Origin: Dokdonella sp.
GTDB lineage: Bacteria; Pseudomonadota; Gammaproteobacteria; Xanthomonadales; Rhodanobacteraceae
Direction: 5' to 3'
NCBI RefSeq assembly: GCF_019634815.1
Contig: NZ_JAHCAP010000001.1
Span: forward strand, 186,001 to 250,000
DNA: 64,000 bases
The position numbers were made by a program, and so were the translations under genes. Below the pieces are notes generated by a model. That model searched no databases. It was not told the DNA's origin and was given only the letters and a program-made list of their open reading frames with translations. How positions within the stretch are numbered: the first letter of the stretch is position 1; every line of letters starts with the position of its first letter. This document shows positions 1 to 8,648 of the stretch, piece after piece.

Positions 1-54
1 GTACACTGCAAAATAACCGGGCAATTTCCGCCCCTCACGAATTCGGGTTTGGTC

Positions 55-291
55 ATGGGTGCATTTTCGTTTTGGCATTTGCTGGTCCTGCTGGTCGTGG
101 TTGCCTTGGTGTTCGGCACCAAGCGCATCCGCAACGTCGGCGAGGATCTCGGCGCGGCGATCAAGAGCTTCAAGAAGGGCATGCAGGACGGTGACAAGTC
201 CGAGCCCGCGCAGCTCAAGGCCGATCCACCCGCGAGCGAGGCAGGCGCGCAGACCACCGCCAGCACGAACAAGTCCGAGCGCGCCGAATAA
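55..291 (+). CDS. tatA: Sec-independent protein translocase subunit TatA
   Basis: TatA forms the variable-size membrane pore that carries folded twin-arginine substrates across the inner membrane with TatB and TatC. The 78-residue product has the family layout: a short N-terminal hydrophobic helix (about residues 5-21), an [14 protein letters not shown] hinge and start of the amphipathic helix, then a charged, low-complexity tail. An in-frame TTG lies two codons upstream, but the ATG at 55 gives the usual TatA N-terminus (MGAFSFWHL). It is the first gene of tatABC, 16 bp ahead of tatB. The 48 bases upstream are too short to locate a promoter with confidence. Confidence 0.95.
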   Translation: MGAFSFWHLLVLLVVVALVFGTKRIRNVGEDLGAAIKSFKKGMQDGDKSEPAQLKADPPASEAGAQTTASTNKSERAE

Positions 292-307
292 GCGCGCCGA
301 CGGCGCC

Positions 308-628
308 ATGTTCGACATCGGCTTCAGTGAAATCGCGCTCGTGGCCCTGGTCGCGCTGATCGTGCTCGGCCCCGAACGGCTGCCGCGCGTGGCACGCACC
401 GCGGGTGCGCTGCTGAGACGCGCCCGCACGAGCTGGCAGGGCGTGCGCGACGAGATCGAGCGCGAGCTCGCAGCCGAAGACCTGAAGAAATCGATGCAGG
501 ACCTCAAGCGTCAGGTCGACGTGCGCGGCGACCTTCGGGAGATGGCGCGCGGCGTGGAAAGCGCTGCCCACGAACCCGTGGCGACGACGCCGCCGGAAAC
601 CACACCGCCCGATCCGCCGCGGCCATGA
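308..628 (+). CDS. tatB: Sec-independent protein translocase subunit TatB
   Basis: TatB partners TatC in the twin-arginine signal receptor complex. The 106-residue protein begins MFDIGFSEIALVALVALIVL, the typical TatB start, followed by the GPERLPRVAR hinge and a long charged amphipathic and coiled-coil-prone region that ends in a proline-rich tail. The reading frame is open much further upstream, over tatA, but the ATG at 308 is the only start that gives the conserved N-terminus. The last four bases (ATGA) also contain the tatC start, so the two genes are translationally coupled. Confidence 0.95.
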   Translation: MFDIGFSEIALVALVALIVLGPERLPRVARTAGALLRRARTSWQGVRDEIERELAAEDLKKSMQDLKRQVDVRGDLREMARGVESAAHEPVATTPPETTPPDPPRP

Positions 629-1410
629 GCGAGGTCGAACAGGACGGCGCCGACGCCGCGCAACAACCGCTGATTTCCCATCTCATCGAGCTGCGCGAAC
701 GCCTGCTCAAGGCCGTGGCTGCGGTGCTGCTCGTGCTGGTTTGCCTGCTGCCGTTTGCCAACAAGCTCTACGGCTGGCTGGCGCTGCCGCTGGTGCGCCA
801 TCTGCCGCAGGGCGGCACGATGATCGCCACCGAAGTCGCCTCCCCGTTCTTCACGCCGCTCAAGCTCGCCTTCTTCGTCGCGTTGTTCATCGCCATACCG
901 GTCGTGCTCTACCAGCTCTGGGCCTTCGTTGCGCCGGGACTGTATCGGCACGAGAAGCGCCTCGCGGTGCCGATCCTCGTTTCATCAGTACTGTTGTTCT
1001 ATCTCGGCTGTGCGTTCGCCTACTTCTTCGTGCTGCCCGCGGTGTTCACCTTCATGACGCACATCGCGCCCGCAGGCGTCGCGGTGATGCCCGACATCTC
1101 GCATTACCTCAGCTTCGTGCTCGGCCTGTTTTTCGCCTTCGGCCTGTGCTTCGAAGTACCGGTGGTGCTGGTGATTCTGGTCGTGCTCGGCATGGTCTCG
1201 ATCGAGCAACTCGCCAGCAGCCGCCGCTACGCGATCGTCGGCGCGTTCGCGATCGCGGCGGTGCTCACGCCACCCGATGTGCTTTCGCAGGTCATGCTCG
1301 CCGTGCCGATGATCCTGCTCTATGAGGTCGGCATCATCGGCGCGCGGTTGTTGGCGCGCCCGCAACCGCAACCTGCAACAGGTGCAGACGAGGCTGACAA
1401 ATCGCCTTGA
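625..1410 (+). CDS. tatC: Sec-independent protein translocase subunit TatC
   Basis: TatC is the multispanning receptor for twin-arginine signal peptides. The 261-residue protein has six predicted membrane segments and family motifs: HLIELRERLLKA before the first helix, then a YQLWAFVAPGLYRHEKR stretch in the first periplasmic/cytoplasmic loop region, which includes the conserved Glu implicated in signal recognition. Length is normal for the family. It overlaps tatB by four bases. Its stop codon abuts, with no spacer, the stop of the convergent gene on the other strand, which is unusually tight. Confidence 0.95.
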   Translation: MSEVEQDGADAAQQPLISHLIELRERLLKAVAAVLLVLVCLLPFANKLYGWLALPLVRHLPQGGTMIATEVASPFFTPLKLAFFVALFIAIPVVLYQLWAFVAPGLYRHEKRLAVPILVSSVLLFYLGCAFAYFFVLPAVFTFMTHIAPAGVAVMPDISHYLSFVLGLFFAFGLCFEVPVVLVILVVLGMVSIEQLASSRRYAIVGAFAIAAVLTPPDVLSQVMLAVPMILLYEVGIIGARLLARPQPQPATGADEADKSP

Positions 1411-1878
1411 TCAGCGACGCCGGCCGGTACCGGCGCGCTCGATGACGAAGCCACCGAAGCTCACGCCCAGCGCCACACCCTCGCCGGTGCCCGCAAGTGC
1501 GAGTGACACCGTACCCTTGGTCACAACCTGTGCCGTCGCCGCGCGCCCTGCAGCGGCACTTGCGTCGCCTTGCGCGTAGGTGCCGAGCACGTCGTCGATC
1601 GAACGCACGCCGCTGAACTTGCCGGTGCCATTGTCGATGCGCGACTTGCCGAAGGTGAGACCGCCACCCTTGGCCTTGATTTTCACGTTCATGCTTTGGC
1701 CGTTGTCGCAGGTCACCGTCCCCTTGCCGTCGGCCCGCTTGTAGATCGCCGCCCAGCCGGTGAGCGAAAACCTGAGCTTGCATTCGACGTCGGCGCCCTG
1801 CGCCTGCGCGACCGGTGAAAAGGTACTGGCAGCCAGGGCCAAGGTGGTGGCAACTGCAAAACCGGTGATCGTCTTCAT
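1411..1878 (-). CDS. Secreted protein of unknown function
   Basis: I do not recognise this family with confidence. The 155-residue product begins MKTITGFAVATTLALAASTF and has a clear Sec signal peptide, probably cleaved after AQAQG or nearby. The mature part has two cysteines (in DVECKLR and VTCDNGQS) that could form a disulfide, followed by glycine- and alanine-rich segments that look beta-rich. A longer open frame exists upstream, but the signal peptide fixes the start at 1878. It is convergent with tatC and their stop codons touch. A periplasmic location is inferred from the signal only. Confidence 0.75.
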   Translation of the reverse strand: MKTITGFAVATTLALAASTFSPVAQAQGADVECKLRFSLTGWAAIYKRADGKGTVTCDNGQSMNVKIKAKGGGLTFGKSRIDNGTGKFSGVRSIDDVLGTYAQGDASAAAGRAATAQVVTKGTVSLALAGTGEGVALGVSFGGFVIERAGTGRRR

Positions 1879-1948
1879 CGCGCACTCCCGAGTTTGAACC
1901 AATGCCGAGTGTCGACCGCACACGCGATCATGTCCAGCCACTTCGGCA

Positions 1949-2503
1949 TCAGGCAGGCAGGATCCATTCACGCAGAACGCGCCAGCATTCGAGCTTGCGC
2001 GCGCGCGGAATCGAGGCGTTGGCCGGGCTGGTCGATGGCAGGGCCAGAATCTGCAGCGCAGCCATGCGCGTGGCACTGATTTGCGGCGCAATCCGCCGCC
2101 GGAAGACTTCGGCTGCCTTGCTGCCGTTGAGGGCGATCGCCCGCACCTCCGGATGCCGAACGAGCAGGCCGGGAACGTCGTTGGCGACTTCGCTGGCCGT
2201 GATGATGTCGCCATCGAGCGAACCACGCCGCTCGCAGCGTTCGAGCACGTCCCAGATGCCGATGCCCAGATCCTGAAGTCGCGCGATGCGCTCGGCATAG
2301 GGCAGGCCGGGTCCGGCGTCGAACAGCTCGCCCATGAACGGCCAGAACAGGTTCTGCGCATGGCCGTAGGATTGGCGCAGTTCGAGTGAACGCCGGCTCG
2401 GTACGCTGCCGAGGATCAGCACGCGGCAGCAAGCGCCCAGCTGGGGCGGGAAGCTCTCGACGCGTGGCGCCGCTGCTTCAGTGCGCGGCTTGCTTGAGCC
2501 CAT
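1949..2503 (-). CDS. DNA-deoxyinosine glycosylase (uracil-DNA glycosylase superfamily)
   Basis: This enzyme class removes hypoxanthine or uracil from DNA to start base-excision repair. The 184-residue protein shows the superfamily N-terminal motif as RVLILGSVPS, then SYGHAQNLFWPFM, GIGIWDVLERC and a late ALPSTSPAN motif, an arrangement I associate with the hypoxanthine-DNA glycosylase branch rather than with Ung or Mug. The chosen ATG at 2503 lies 26 bp inside the end of the peroxiredoxin gene. Internal GTG starts would cut into the catalytic motif. Overlap with the peroxiredoxin suggests one transcript serving oxidative and deamination damage. Confidence 0.85.
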   Translation of the reverse strand: MGSSKPRTEAAAPRVESFPPQLGACCRVLILGSVPSRRSLELRQSYGHAQNLFWPFMGELFDAGPGLPYAERIARLQDLGIGIWDVLERCERRGSLDGDIITASEVANDVPGLLVRHPEVRAIALNGSKAAEVFRRRIAPQISATRMAALQILALPSTSPANASIPRARKLECWRVLREWILPA

Positions 2504-3026
2504 CCAGATCGGCCAGCACCTGCTTGGAATTCTGCTCGGGATCGACATCGGTGTAGCGCTTGGCCACCTTGCCCTGCGGGTCGATGAGGAAGGTTTCGCG
2601 GCGTGCGTATTCCATCGGTCCGCGTTTGACGTACACGCCATAGGCCTTGGCGACCTTGCCGTCCGCATCGGAGAGCAGGCGAAACGGCACGTGGTATTTC
2701 TCGGCAAACTCCGCATGCGATTTCACGTCATCCAGACTCACGCCGAGCACGTCGGCGCCGGCCTTGCGCAGGGCGACGATGTCATCGCGATACGCGCACA
2801 CCTCGGTGGTGCAACCGGGCGTGAAGTCCTTGGGATAGAAATACAGCACCAGCCACTTGCCCTGTTCGCCCTCGAGCGTGTGCCAGTCGCCTTTCTGGTC
2901 CTGCAGACGGAATTCCGGCGCTGTCTGACCCAGCGCAGGCCCGCTCGGCAAGGCATCGTTGGCGAATGAGCACGCCGCGCCAAAGGCGACCACCAGCGCA
3001 AGCAGCAAGGGCATGAGTCGTTTCAT
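2478..3026 (-). CDS. Exported Bcp-type thiol peroxidase (peroxiredoxin)
   Basis: This protein reduces hydroperoxides through a reactive cysteine. Of 182 residues, the first 20 or so (MKRLMPLLLALVVAFGAACS) form a Sec signal peptide or lipoprotein-like leader. The AhpC/TSA domain follows, with FYPKDFTPGCTTEVCAYRD placing the peroxidatic Cys at residue 72 and a resolving Cys five residues later, as in Bcp/PrxQ enzymes. Cytoplasmic Bcp lacks a leader, so this copy is probably periplasmic. It overlaps the downstream DNA glycosylase gene by 26 bp. Confidence 0.9.
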   Translation of the reverse strand: MKRLMPLLLALVVAFGAACSFANDALPSGPALGQTAPEFRLQDQKGDWHTLEGEQGKWLVLYFYPKDFTPGCTTEVCAYRDDIVALRKAGADVLGVSLDDVKSHAEFAEKYHVPFRLLSDADGKVAKAYGVYVKRGPMEYARRETFLIDPQGKVAKRYTDVDPEQNSKQVLADLDGLKQAAH

Positions 3027-3131
3027 CGACAGGCTCCACAGGTGGCGGCGAAGGCGGCCATGGAGTCTTCAGTCTACGCCGATGATGCAAGCGCGCGGCG
3101 AGCGTCGCACAATGATCGCGTTCTTGCGGTG

Positions 3132-3377
3132 ATGACGACGATGAAGGCGTTCTCCGGCCTCGTGCTCAAACACCTGTTCCATGCGCGCGGCAGCGATGGC
3201 CGCGACTACGAGGTGCATGTCTATGTCGAGCCCGCACACGCGGACAATGCGTGGATCGAACGCATTGCCAAGGTCTGTCTCGCCGACGGCGGCGAGCTGC
3301 GCGTGCTTTCGCACCGCCACTACGAGATCGTCGCCAGCGGCGTGCGGCTGGAAAGCGGTGACCGCGAAGCGATCTGA
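3132..3377 (+). CDS. Small conserved hypothetical protein
   Basis: I do not recognise this 81-residue protein. It is soluble and mixed in composition, with a KHLFHARGSDGRDYEVHVYVE stretch and several His residues, and has no signal peptide or membrane segment. The frame is open further upstream, but ATG codons at 3132 and 3141 are the best starts, since the upstream part lies in the promoter region of the divergent peroxiredoxin. Codon bias matches its neighbours, so it is probably a true gene. Its stop is 11 bp from the stop of the convergent C25 peptidase. Confidence 0.6.
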   Translation: MTTMKAFSGLVLKHLFHARGSDGRDYEVHVYVEPAHADNAWIERIAKVCLADGGELRVLSHRHYEIVASGVRLESGDREAI

Positions 3378-3388
3378 TCAGCGTTGCC

Positions 3389-6142
3389 TCAATGCGGCTT
3401 TGCCGCCTGCTCCGGCTTGGCTGCCTGCGCTTTCGCGGGTTCGTGCTGCGTGCCGTACTGCGGCGGGCCGTCGAAGTCGATCAGCACGATCGTGTCGGCA
3501 GCCGGCGCATGGCGCTCATACGGCTTGAAGCGCAGGCCCTGCCACCACGCCAGCAGGCGTGCCCAAGTCGAAGGCGGTCGTTGCGCCGGCATCACGGCGC
3601 GCCCTGTGGCATCGCGGCCGGTGGTCGGTGATGCGGCATAGATGCGCGCCTCGACGGCCTTGCCGACCAGGTCGGCCGGCATCGGCAGGCGGAAGCGTGC
3701 ATCGTCGAGGTGATAATCCTCGCGCGCAAGCTTGACGCCATCGCGATCGAGCCAGTCGATGGTGAGGTTGCCGGCAAAGCGCGGCGCGCGAAGGTCGACC
3801 AGCACGCCCGGACTCCAGCGCGCATCGTCGAATACCACGGTGGCTTCATCGCGCGGGCGCTCAAGCACGATCGCCGGGTCGCCCAGCAGGTTGTACATCT
3901 CGACCAGGGTGCGATTGTCGGTTTCGCGCTTGGCGCGCACCAGCGCTTCGCCGATCGTTGCGCCCGGCTGCAGCAGGTTGGATATCACCGCCTTGCTGTA
4001 AGCGGTGGTCGGTGTATTGCGCCATGAAGCCGCGAACACCGCGATGGCGCCCTTGCCTGGCTCGCGCAGAAACCGCTCGCCGATCGAGTCCTCGGTCGGA
4101 TTGTCGAACGGCGCCGAATAGCAGGTCATCGACAGCACCATTGGCAGGTGCTGGCCGTTGTCGAGCTTGGATACATCATCGAGCGTGAACAGATCATTGT
4201 TCTTGCGCAGATCGGGCGGGCCGGTGCGCCAGATGTAGCGGCCACCGTGACCGATGAAGTGCACGAGCAGGCGGCCCTGGTCGATGCCATCGTGGATCGC
4301 GCGCTGATGCACCGCATTCTCGGTGACCTCGGGCTTGGCGTAGACCTTGTCGGCGACGAAACCTTCGGCGGCGAGGCCGGCGGCAATCGAGTCGGAGGCG
4401 CGATGAAATTGCGTGACTTCGTCGGCGATGAACATCACGTCGCGGCGCCAGGCGCCCAGTTGCGGCTTGCTGACGTAGTCGATGGTCTTGTCGACGATCG
4501 CCTTGACTTCCTCGGGCTTGGTCACCGGCAAGCGCCCGACCGCAACCACCGGGTGCCAGTCACCGGGTTCGACCGCGCCGAACCAGTTGTCGCTGGCCGA
4601 CTGACCTTCTTCCGATGGAAACTGCCAGGTCGGAATGAGGTTGCGATCGGCCAGCTGCTTGGGCTGCTCGGCGTACTTGCCGCCCGGCACCGAGCCGAAA
4701 TGACCGGGAAACAGCAGCTCGCGATTGGTCCATTTCGCATAGGCCAGATCGTTGTAGGTATCGTGGCGAATGTCGAAGCTGGCATCACCGACCAGCAGCA
4801 GGAAACGCGGCCGCTTGGGCCACTGGTGCCAGGCGGCATCGACGAGGTTGCGGATCGCCTGCGGATGGGTAATGCCGTCGTTGAACTGGTCGTAGACATC
4901 GTTGATGTCGAGGATCGCCACCGACAGGCCGCGCTGTTCGTGGAAACGCGCGAGCGGACGAATTGCCTCGATCAGGCTCGGGTGGCTGACGATCAGGTAG
5001 TCGTAGCCCTGCTTCGGAGCACGCCAGGCATCGCCTTGCACCGCGCGCAGCGCATGCACCGCCAACAAATTCGTCGGGTCTGCGGGGAACAGTTCGACTG
5101 CAGGCGCTGCGGGCGCAAACGCAAAACGATTGCCCCCGAGCACGCGACCCGGGCGGCGCGCGCCATCGCTGCCGACCAGCGCCGGTTCCGCGGCTGCGCG
5201 CCAATCGAGCACGAGGGCTTCATTGCTGGCGCTGCGCTGACTGAGCGGCAATGCAGCCACACCCAGATCACCCTTGATCGGATACTGCGCATCAAGCCAG
5301 TTGAACATCACCACATCGACCGCCTGGGCGCGATCACCCCAGGACAGGTTGCGCTTGGGCACCTGCAGCACCAGAACGTTATCCTTGGCCTTGAGCGCGC
5401 TCACCGGCAGGCTCAGGCTGCGCGTTTCCTCGTTGCGCCCATTCCACTGCAGGGGATCGAGCGCGCGACCGTTGATGCTGATCTCGACGCGGTGGTCGGG
5501 TGGACGCGTCTGGTCGTGCGGCACGTTCTTGATCTCGGACAGGCCGCGCAGGTTCAGTTGCAGGACGAGCTGCCCGCCACGCGAGTCCAGATCGGGCAGG
5601 TCGAAGCTCATCTCGAACGGTTTGGGATCGACGTGGGTGAGCTTGGCCCACATCCACACATCCGGCTCCTCGCCCGGCTGCTGCTGCTGCTGATCGAGCC
5701 GGATCATGAGGTTGTCCTGCTCCAGATGCAGACGCCGCTGCGCGTTGGCGCCAACGGCAGCCGGCGCAGCCACATCGCGCAGCCGCACATGCGGGCCCTT
5801 GGCCGCGCCGAGCAGATAGACGTTGTAGCGGCTGTAGGGATCGAACCACGATTCGGGTCCGTGCAATTGGCGCCCGAGCCACTCGATGCGATCACCGTCG
5901 ACGAAGCGCTCGCCGCTTGCGACGACGCGCAGCGGCACTTCCCTGCCACGCTCGGTGAGCTGCAGTTCGTCGGCACGGCAATCGGCCAGCCCCGGCTGCG
6001 CGGCAATGATCGCCGCGTGGTCGAGCGCATAGACGCCGTCGCGCTCCACTTCGATGTGAAGGCGACCGGAGCAAGCCAAGACCGGCAGCGGCAAGGCAAG
6101 GCAGGCAAGCGCGAAGGCGCGGCAGAACAAACGAATCGACAT
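3389..6142 (-). CDS. Secreted gingipain-type cysteine peptidase (family C25)
   Basis: Family C25 peptidases are caspase-like cysteine proteases; gingipains and the type IX secretion PorU are members. The 917-residue product starts with a signal peptide (MSIRLFCRAFALACLALPLP) ending near ACSG. The N-terminal ~390 residues look beta-rich. The peptidase domain begins near YDYLIVSHPS and has LLVGDASFD, the catalytic His632 in HFIGHGGRY and Cys674 in VLSMTCYSAPF. A beta-rich C-terminal part follows. No type IX sorting domain is evident. The start at 6142 is set by the signal peptide. Function is likely extracellular or periplasmic proteolysis; its substrate is unknown. Confidence 0.85.
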   Translation of the reverse strand: MSIRLFCRAFALACLALPLPVLACSGRLHIEVERDGVYALDHAAIIAAQPGLADCRADELQLTERGREVPLRVVASGERFVDGDRIEWLGRQLHGPESWFDPYSRYNVYLLGAAKGPHVRLRDVAAPAAVGANAQRRLHLEQDNLMIRLDQQQQQPGEEPDVWMWAKLTHVDPKPFEMSFDLPDLDSRGGQLVLQLNLRGLSEIKNVPHDQTRPPDHRVEISINGRALDPLQWNGRNEETRSLSLPVSALKAKDNVLVLQVPKRNLSWGDRAQAVDVVMFNWLDAQYPIKGDLGVAALPLSQRSASNEALVLDWRAAAEPALVGSDGARRPGRVLGGNRFAFAPAAPAVELFPADPTNLLAVHALRAVQGDAWRAPKQGYDYLIVSHPSLIEAIRPLARFHEQRGLSVAILDINDVYDQFNDGITHPQAIRNLVDAAWHQWPKRPRFLLLVGDASFDIRHDTYNDLAYAKWTNRELLFPGHFGSVPGGKYAEQPKQLADRNLIPTWQFPSEEGQSASDNWFGAVEPGDWHPVVAVGRLPVTKPEEVKAIVDKTIDYVSKPQLGAWRRDVMFIADEVTQFHRASDSIAAGLAAEGFVADKVYAKPEVTENAVHQRAIHDGIDQGRLLVHFIGHGGRYIWRTGPPDLRKNNDLFTLDDVSKLDNGQHLPMVLSMTCYSAPFDNPTEDSIGERFLREPGKGAIAVFAASWRNTPTTAYSKAVISNLLQPGATIGEALVRAKRETDNRTLVEMYNLLGDPAIVLERPRDEATVVFDDARWSPGVLVDLRAPRFAGNLTIDWLDRDGVKLAREDYHLDDARFRLPMPADLVGKAVEARIYAASPTTGRDATGRAVMPAQRPPSTWARLLAWWQGLRFKPYERHAPAADTIVLIDFDGPPQYGTQHEPAKAQAAKPEQAAKPH

Positions 6143-6240
6143 GGGCAGGGCAGGCGCGCGGCGCAATGCGGGCGCGGCGTCAGGAAAGGAACCGGCAAGG
6201 CTACCTGCCGGGTTGGGCACTCGCAAGGCGGGCGCTGCGT

Positions 6241-7005
6241 TCAGGTCGATGCAGCCGCGTCGTAGTAGCGCCTGAGCAGTTTCGCCACCGCGGGCTCGGC
6301 ACGCTCGAGCAAGGCCGGATCAGAGAAGTGCAACTCGCTCACCACCGCGAAGAATTCGTCGGCACTTTCGGCAGCATACGGATCGATGAGGCTGTCACGA
6401 CCGCGTTCGACGACGACTGTCAGGCGATCGAAGGCCGCCTGCATGGTGGTGATCCATTCGCGTCGCGTGATTCGCGCTGGCAAGCGCGGCACGCCATCGG
6501 CCGCGCCTTCGAGCATGTCGAGCTTGTGGGCGATCTCGTGCACGACCACGTTGAAGCCATCGAAGGGATGCGCAAGATCGGTGGCGACGTCGGCCCACGA
6601 CAGCACCAGCGGACCATGTTCCCAAGCCTCGCCGATGAGTTCGTCATCGCCTTCGGTGACCACGCCCGAAACTTCATCGTGATGCGTCCGGCGCACGCGG
6701 AACTCGCCGGGGTAGACAATCACCTCACGCCAGCCATCGAGCCAGCGCTCATCCAGATGCAGGATCGGCAGGCTTGCGAGTGCGGCGATTGCCAATCGCT
6801 GCGCATCATCGAGATCGTGGCCGGCGGCAGCGCTGAAGCGTTTGCGGGCGAGAAACCGCGCGCCAAGCTTGCGCAAGCGAGTCCGCGCCGCCGCGTCGAG
6901 ACGATCGAACAGCGCGGAGGAAGCCAACAACGCCTGCCAGGCGCGGTCATCAATCGGGGCCAGCGCACCATGCGCCGTGGTCAAACGACGCCACCAAGCC
7001 CTCAT
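6241..7005 (-). CDS. mtfA: MtfA-like zinc metallopeptidase (M90)
   Basis: MtfA in Escherichia coli binds and inactivates the Mlc repressor of the glucose phosphotransferase system and has aminopeptidase activity. The 254-residue protein has the gluzincin motif at residues 156-160 in VVVHEIAHKLDML, and a downstream EFFAVVSE segment that supplies the likely third zinc ligand. Conserved VIVYPGEF and GEAWEHGPLVLSW stretches match the family. It has no signal peptide, so it is cytosolic. It lies alone between the C25 peptidase and a small exported protein. Whether an Mlc homologue exists cannot be judged from this window. Confidence 0.88.
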   Translation of the reverse strand: MRAWWRRLTTAHGALAPIDDRAWQALLASSALFDRLDAAARTRLRKLGARFLARKRFSAAAGHDLDDAQRLAIAALASLPILHLDERWLDGWREVIVYPGEFRVRRTHHDEVSGVVTEGDDELIGEAWEHGPLVLSWADVATDLAHPFDGFNVVVHEIAHKLDMLEGAADGVPRLPARITRREWITTMQAAFDRLTVVVERGRDSLIDPYAAESADEFFAVVSELHFSDPALLERAEPAVAKLLRRYYDAAAST

Positions 7006-7041
7006 GCGTGCATGTGCGGCGGCGCCACGGACACGCGGCGA

Positions 7042-7404
7042 TTACTTGATCGCGCCGGGAACCAGCGATTGCCAGCGGTAGGTCGGACGCTTCGGGGAAA
7101 GCGTGGCCGGCGCCACCGGATCACCGCTTGCGGTGCCGGCATTCGCTGTCGTGGAAGCGTCCGCATCGACCGCCGCAGCGGCGGCCCGTGCGCCTGCCGC
7201 CAGGGGATTGCCCATCGTCTTGAGCGTCGCACCGCCACCACCGTCGCCGGGATCGACAAGGGTGCTGCGTGGACGTCCGTCATTGCAGTCGGTGACGGCA
7301 TAGGTGGACGACGCAATTCCGCGCAGCCACATGCTTTGTGCGCTCGCATCGGCGGCAACGAGGCAGCCGGCGCCGGCCATCAGGGCAAGGATCAGCGTTT
7401 TCAT
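7042..7404 (-). CDS. Small exported protein, Ala/Gly-rich
   Basis: I cannot assign a function. The 120-residue product has a Sec signal peptide (MKTLILALMAGAGCLVAADA, cleaved after ASA). The mature chain contains one cysteine, a GDGGGG run and an alanine-rich segment before a basic end (LSPKRPTYRWQSL). The frame is open far upstream, but the signal peptide fixes the ATG at 7404. The 245-bp gap to birA on the other strand must carry both promoters; I see no clear operator there. Confidence 0.6.
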   Translation of the reverse strand: MKTLILALMAGAGCLVAADASAQSMWLRGIASSTYAVTDCNDGRPRSTLVDPGDGGGGATLKTMGNPLAAGARAAAAAVDADASTTANAGTASGDPVAPATLSPKRPTYRWQSLVPGAIK

Positions 7405-7649
7405 GGGACGGGACTCCTGGCACATGCCGAGGAAGCAGCAATGCTCGCACGAGCGCGCCACCGACTCCATCGGACAGATGTAAAGGATTGCATGCACCAT
7501 GCCAACCGTCCGAAACCGCGGAAGCGGCCTGTGGCGCGCTCTGCAGGCAATCGCTGGGTGTCCGGCGGACGTTGGCGGACAGCGCCGGACAGCGGGACCG
7601 CGGGACGCCGCGTACACTGCCGGCCCCATCGTCCGCGCCAACCGCTGCC

Positions 7650-8648
7650 ATGACCGCTCCGCAATCCCGAGGCGATGCCTGCCCGCAGCGTGAATTGCTC
7701 GCGCTGTTGGCCGCGCAGCCGGCGGTTTCGGGCAGCGCCCTCGCCGCGCGTCTTGGGGTGAGCCGCGCCGCCGTGTGGAAGCAGATCGAACAATTGCGCG
7801 CCGCGGGGGTGGCGGTCAGCGCCAGCAATGCCGACGGTTATCGCCTGGATGCGCCATTCGAGTTGCTCGATGCCGACGCGATCGCCGCCGCCTTGCCCGC
7901 TGTGACGCGGCGCCGACTCGGCGGGCTCGACCTGCACTGGCGCATCGATTCGACCAACAGCGCGCTGTCGCGGCGGATCGCCGGCGGGCTGCCCGATCGC
8001 AGCGTGTGCCTGGCCGAATTGCAGAGCGCCGGCCGCGGTCGTCGCGGCCGCAGCTGGCAAATGCCGCCAGGCGGCGGACTTGCGCTTTCGTACTACCGCG
8101 TCTGCGAAGGCGCGATGGCGCGACTTGCCGGCCTGAGTCTGGTCGCGGGGCTCGCCGCACTCGAAGCGTTGCACGACTGCGGCGTCGACGGCCTGGGCCT
8201 GAAATGGCCCAACGATCTGTTCGCACGCGATGCCAAACTCGGCGGCATCCTCGTCGATCTTGGCGGCGAGGCGCTCGGTCCCTGTCACGCGGTGATCGGC
8301 ATCGGCATCAACCTGCGCCTGGGCGAGGCTGCGGCGGCGATCGACCAGCCGGCGATCGATGTCGCCGCACTCGCAGCCCCGCCTTCGCGCAACCGACTTG
8401 CCGCACGACTCATCACCGCGCTCGACGACAAGCTCGACGGCTTCCTGCGTGAGGGCTTCGCAGGCTTTGCCGATGAATTCGCCCGGCATGACATGCTGCG
8501 CGGGCGCATGGTCGAGATCGAGCGCGGATCGCGCCGCGAGGACGCAAGGGCACTGGGTGTCGATGCGCGCGGCGCGCTGCGCGTACGTTTGGCCGATGGC
8601 GAGCAGAGCATCGACAGCGGCGAAGTGAGCGTGAGGTCGAGGGCATGA
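7650..8648 (+). CDS. birA: Biotin-protein ligase / biotin operon repressor BirA
   Basis: BirA makes biotinyl-AMP, attaches biotin to acetyl-CoA carboxylase BCCP, and in the long bifunctional form represses bio genes. The 332-residue protein has an N-terminal winged helix (about residues 13-65, including SGSALAARLGVSRAAVWKQI), so it is the repressor type. The catalytic domain has the GRGRRGRSW loop and the KWPNDL motif, and a short SH3-like C-terminal domain. The ATG at 7650 gives the family length. It overlaps coaX by four bases (ATGA). bioB and bioFHC lie elsewhere in this window and are plausible targets. Confidence 0.93.
   Translation: MTAPQSRGDACPQRELLALLAAQPAVSGSALAARLGVSRAAVWKQIEQLRAAGVAVSASNADGYRLDAPFELLDADAIAAALPAVTRRRLGGLDLHWRIDSTNSALSRRIAGGLPDRSVCLAELQSAGRGRRGRSWQMPPGGGLALSYYRVCEGAMARLAGLSLVAGLAALEALHDCGVDGLGLKWPNDLFARDAKLGGILVDLGGEALGPCHAVIGIGINLRLGEAAAAIDQPAIDVAALAAPPSRNRLAARLITALDDKLDGFLREGFAGFADEFARHDMLRGRMVEIERGSRREDARALGVDARGALRVRLADGEQSIDSGEVSVRSRA

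Noticed and set aside
59..307. Upstream extension of the tatB frame
   Set aside because: It is a shadow of tatA; the conserved TatB N-terminus starts at 308.
4148..6265. Long plus-strand open frame opposite the C25 peptidase
   Set aside because: It lies antisense to a gene with clear catalytic motifs; long antisense frames are expected at this GC content.
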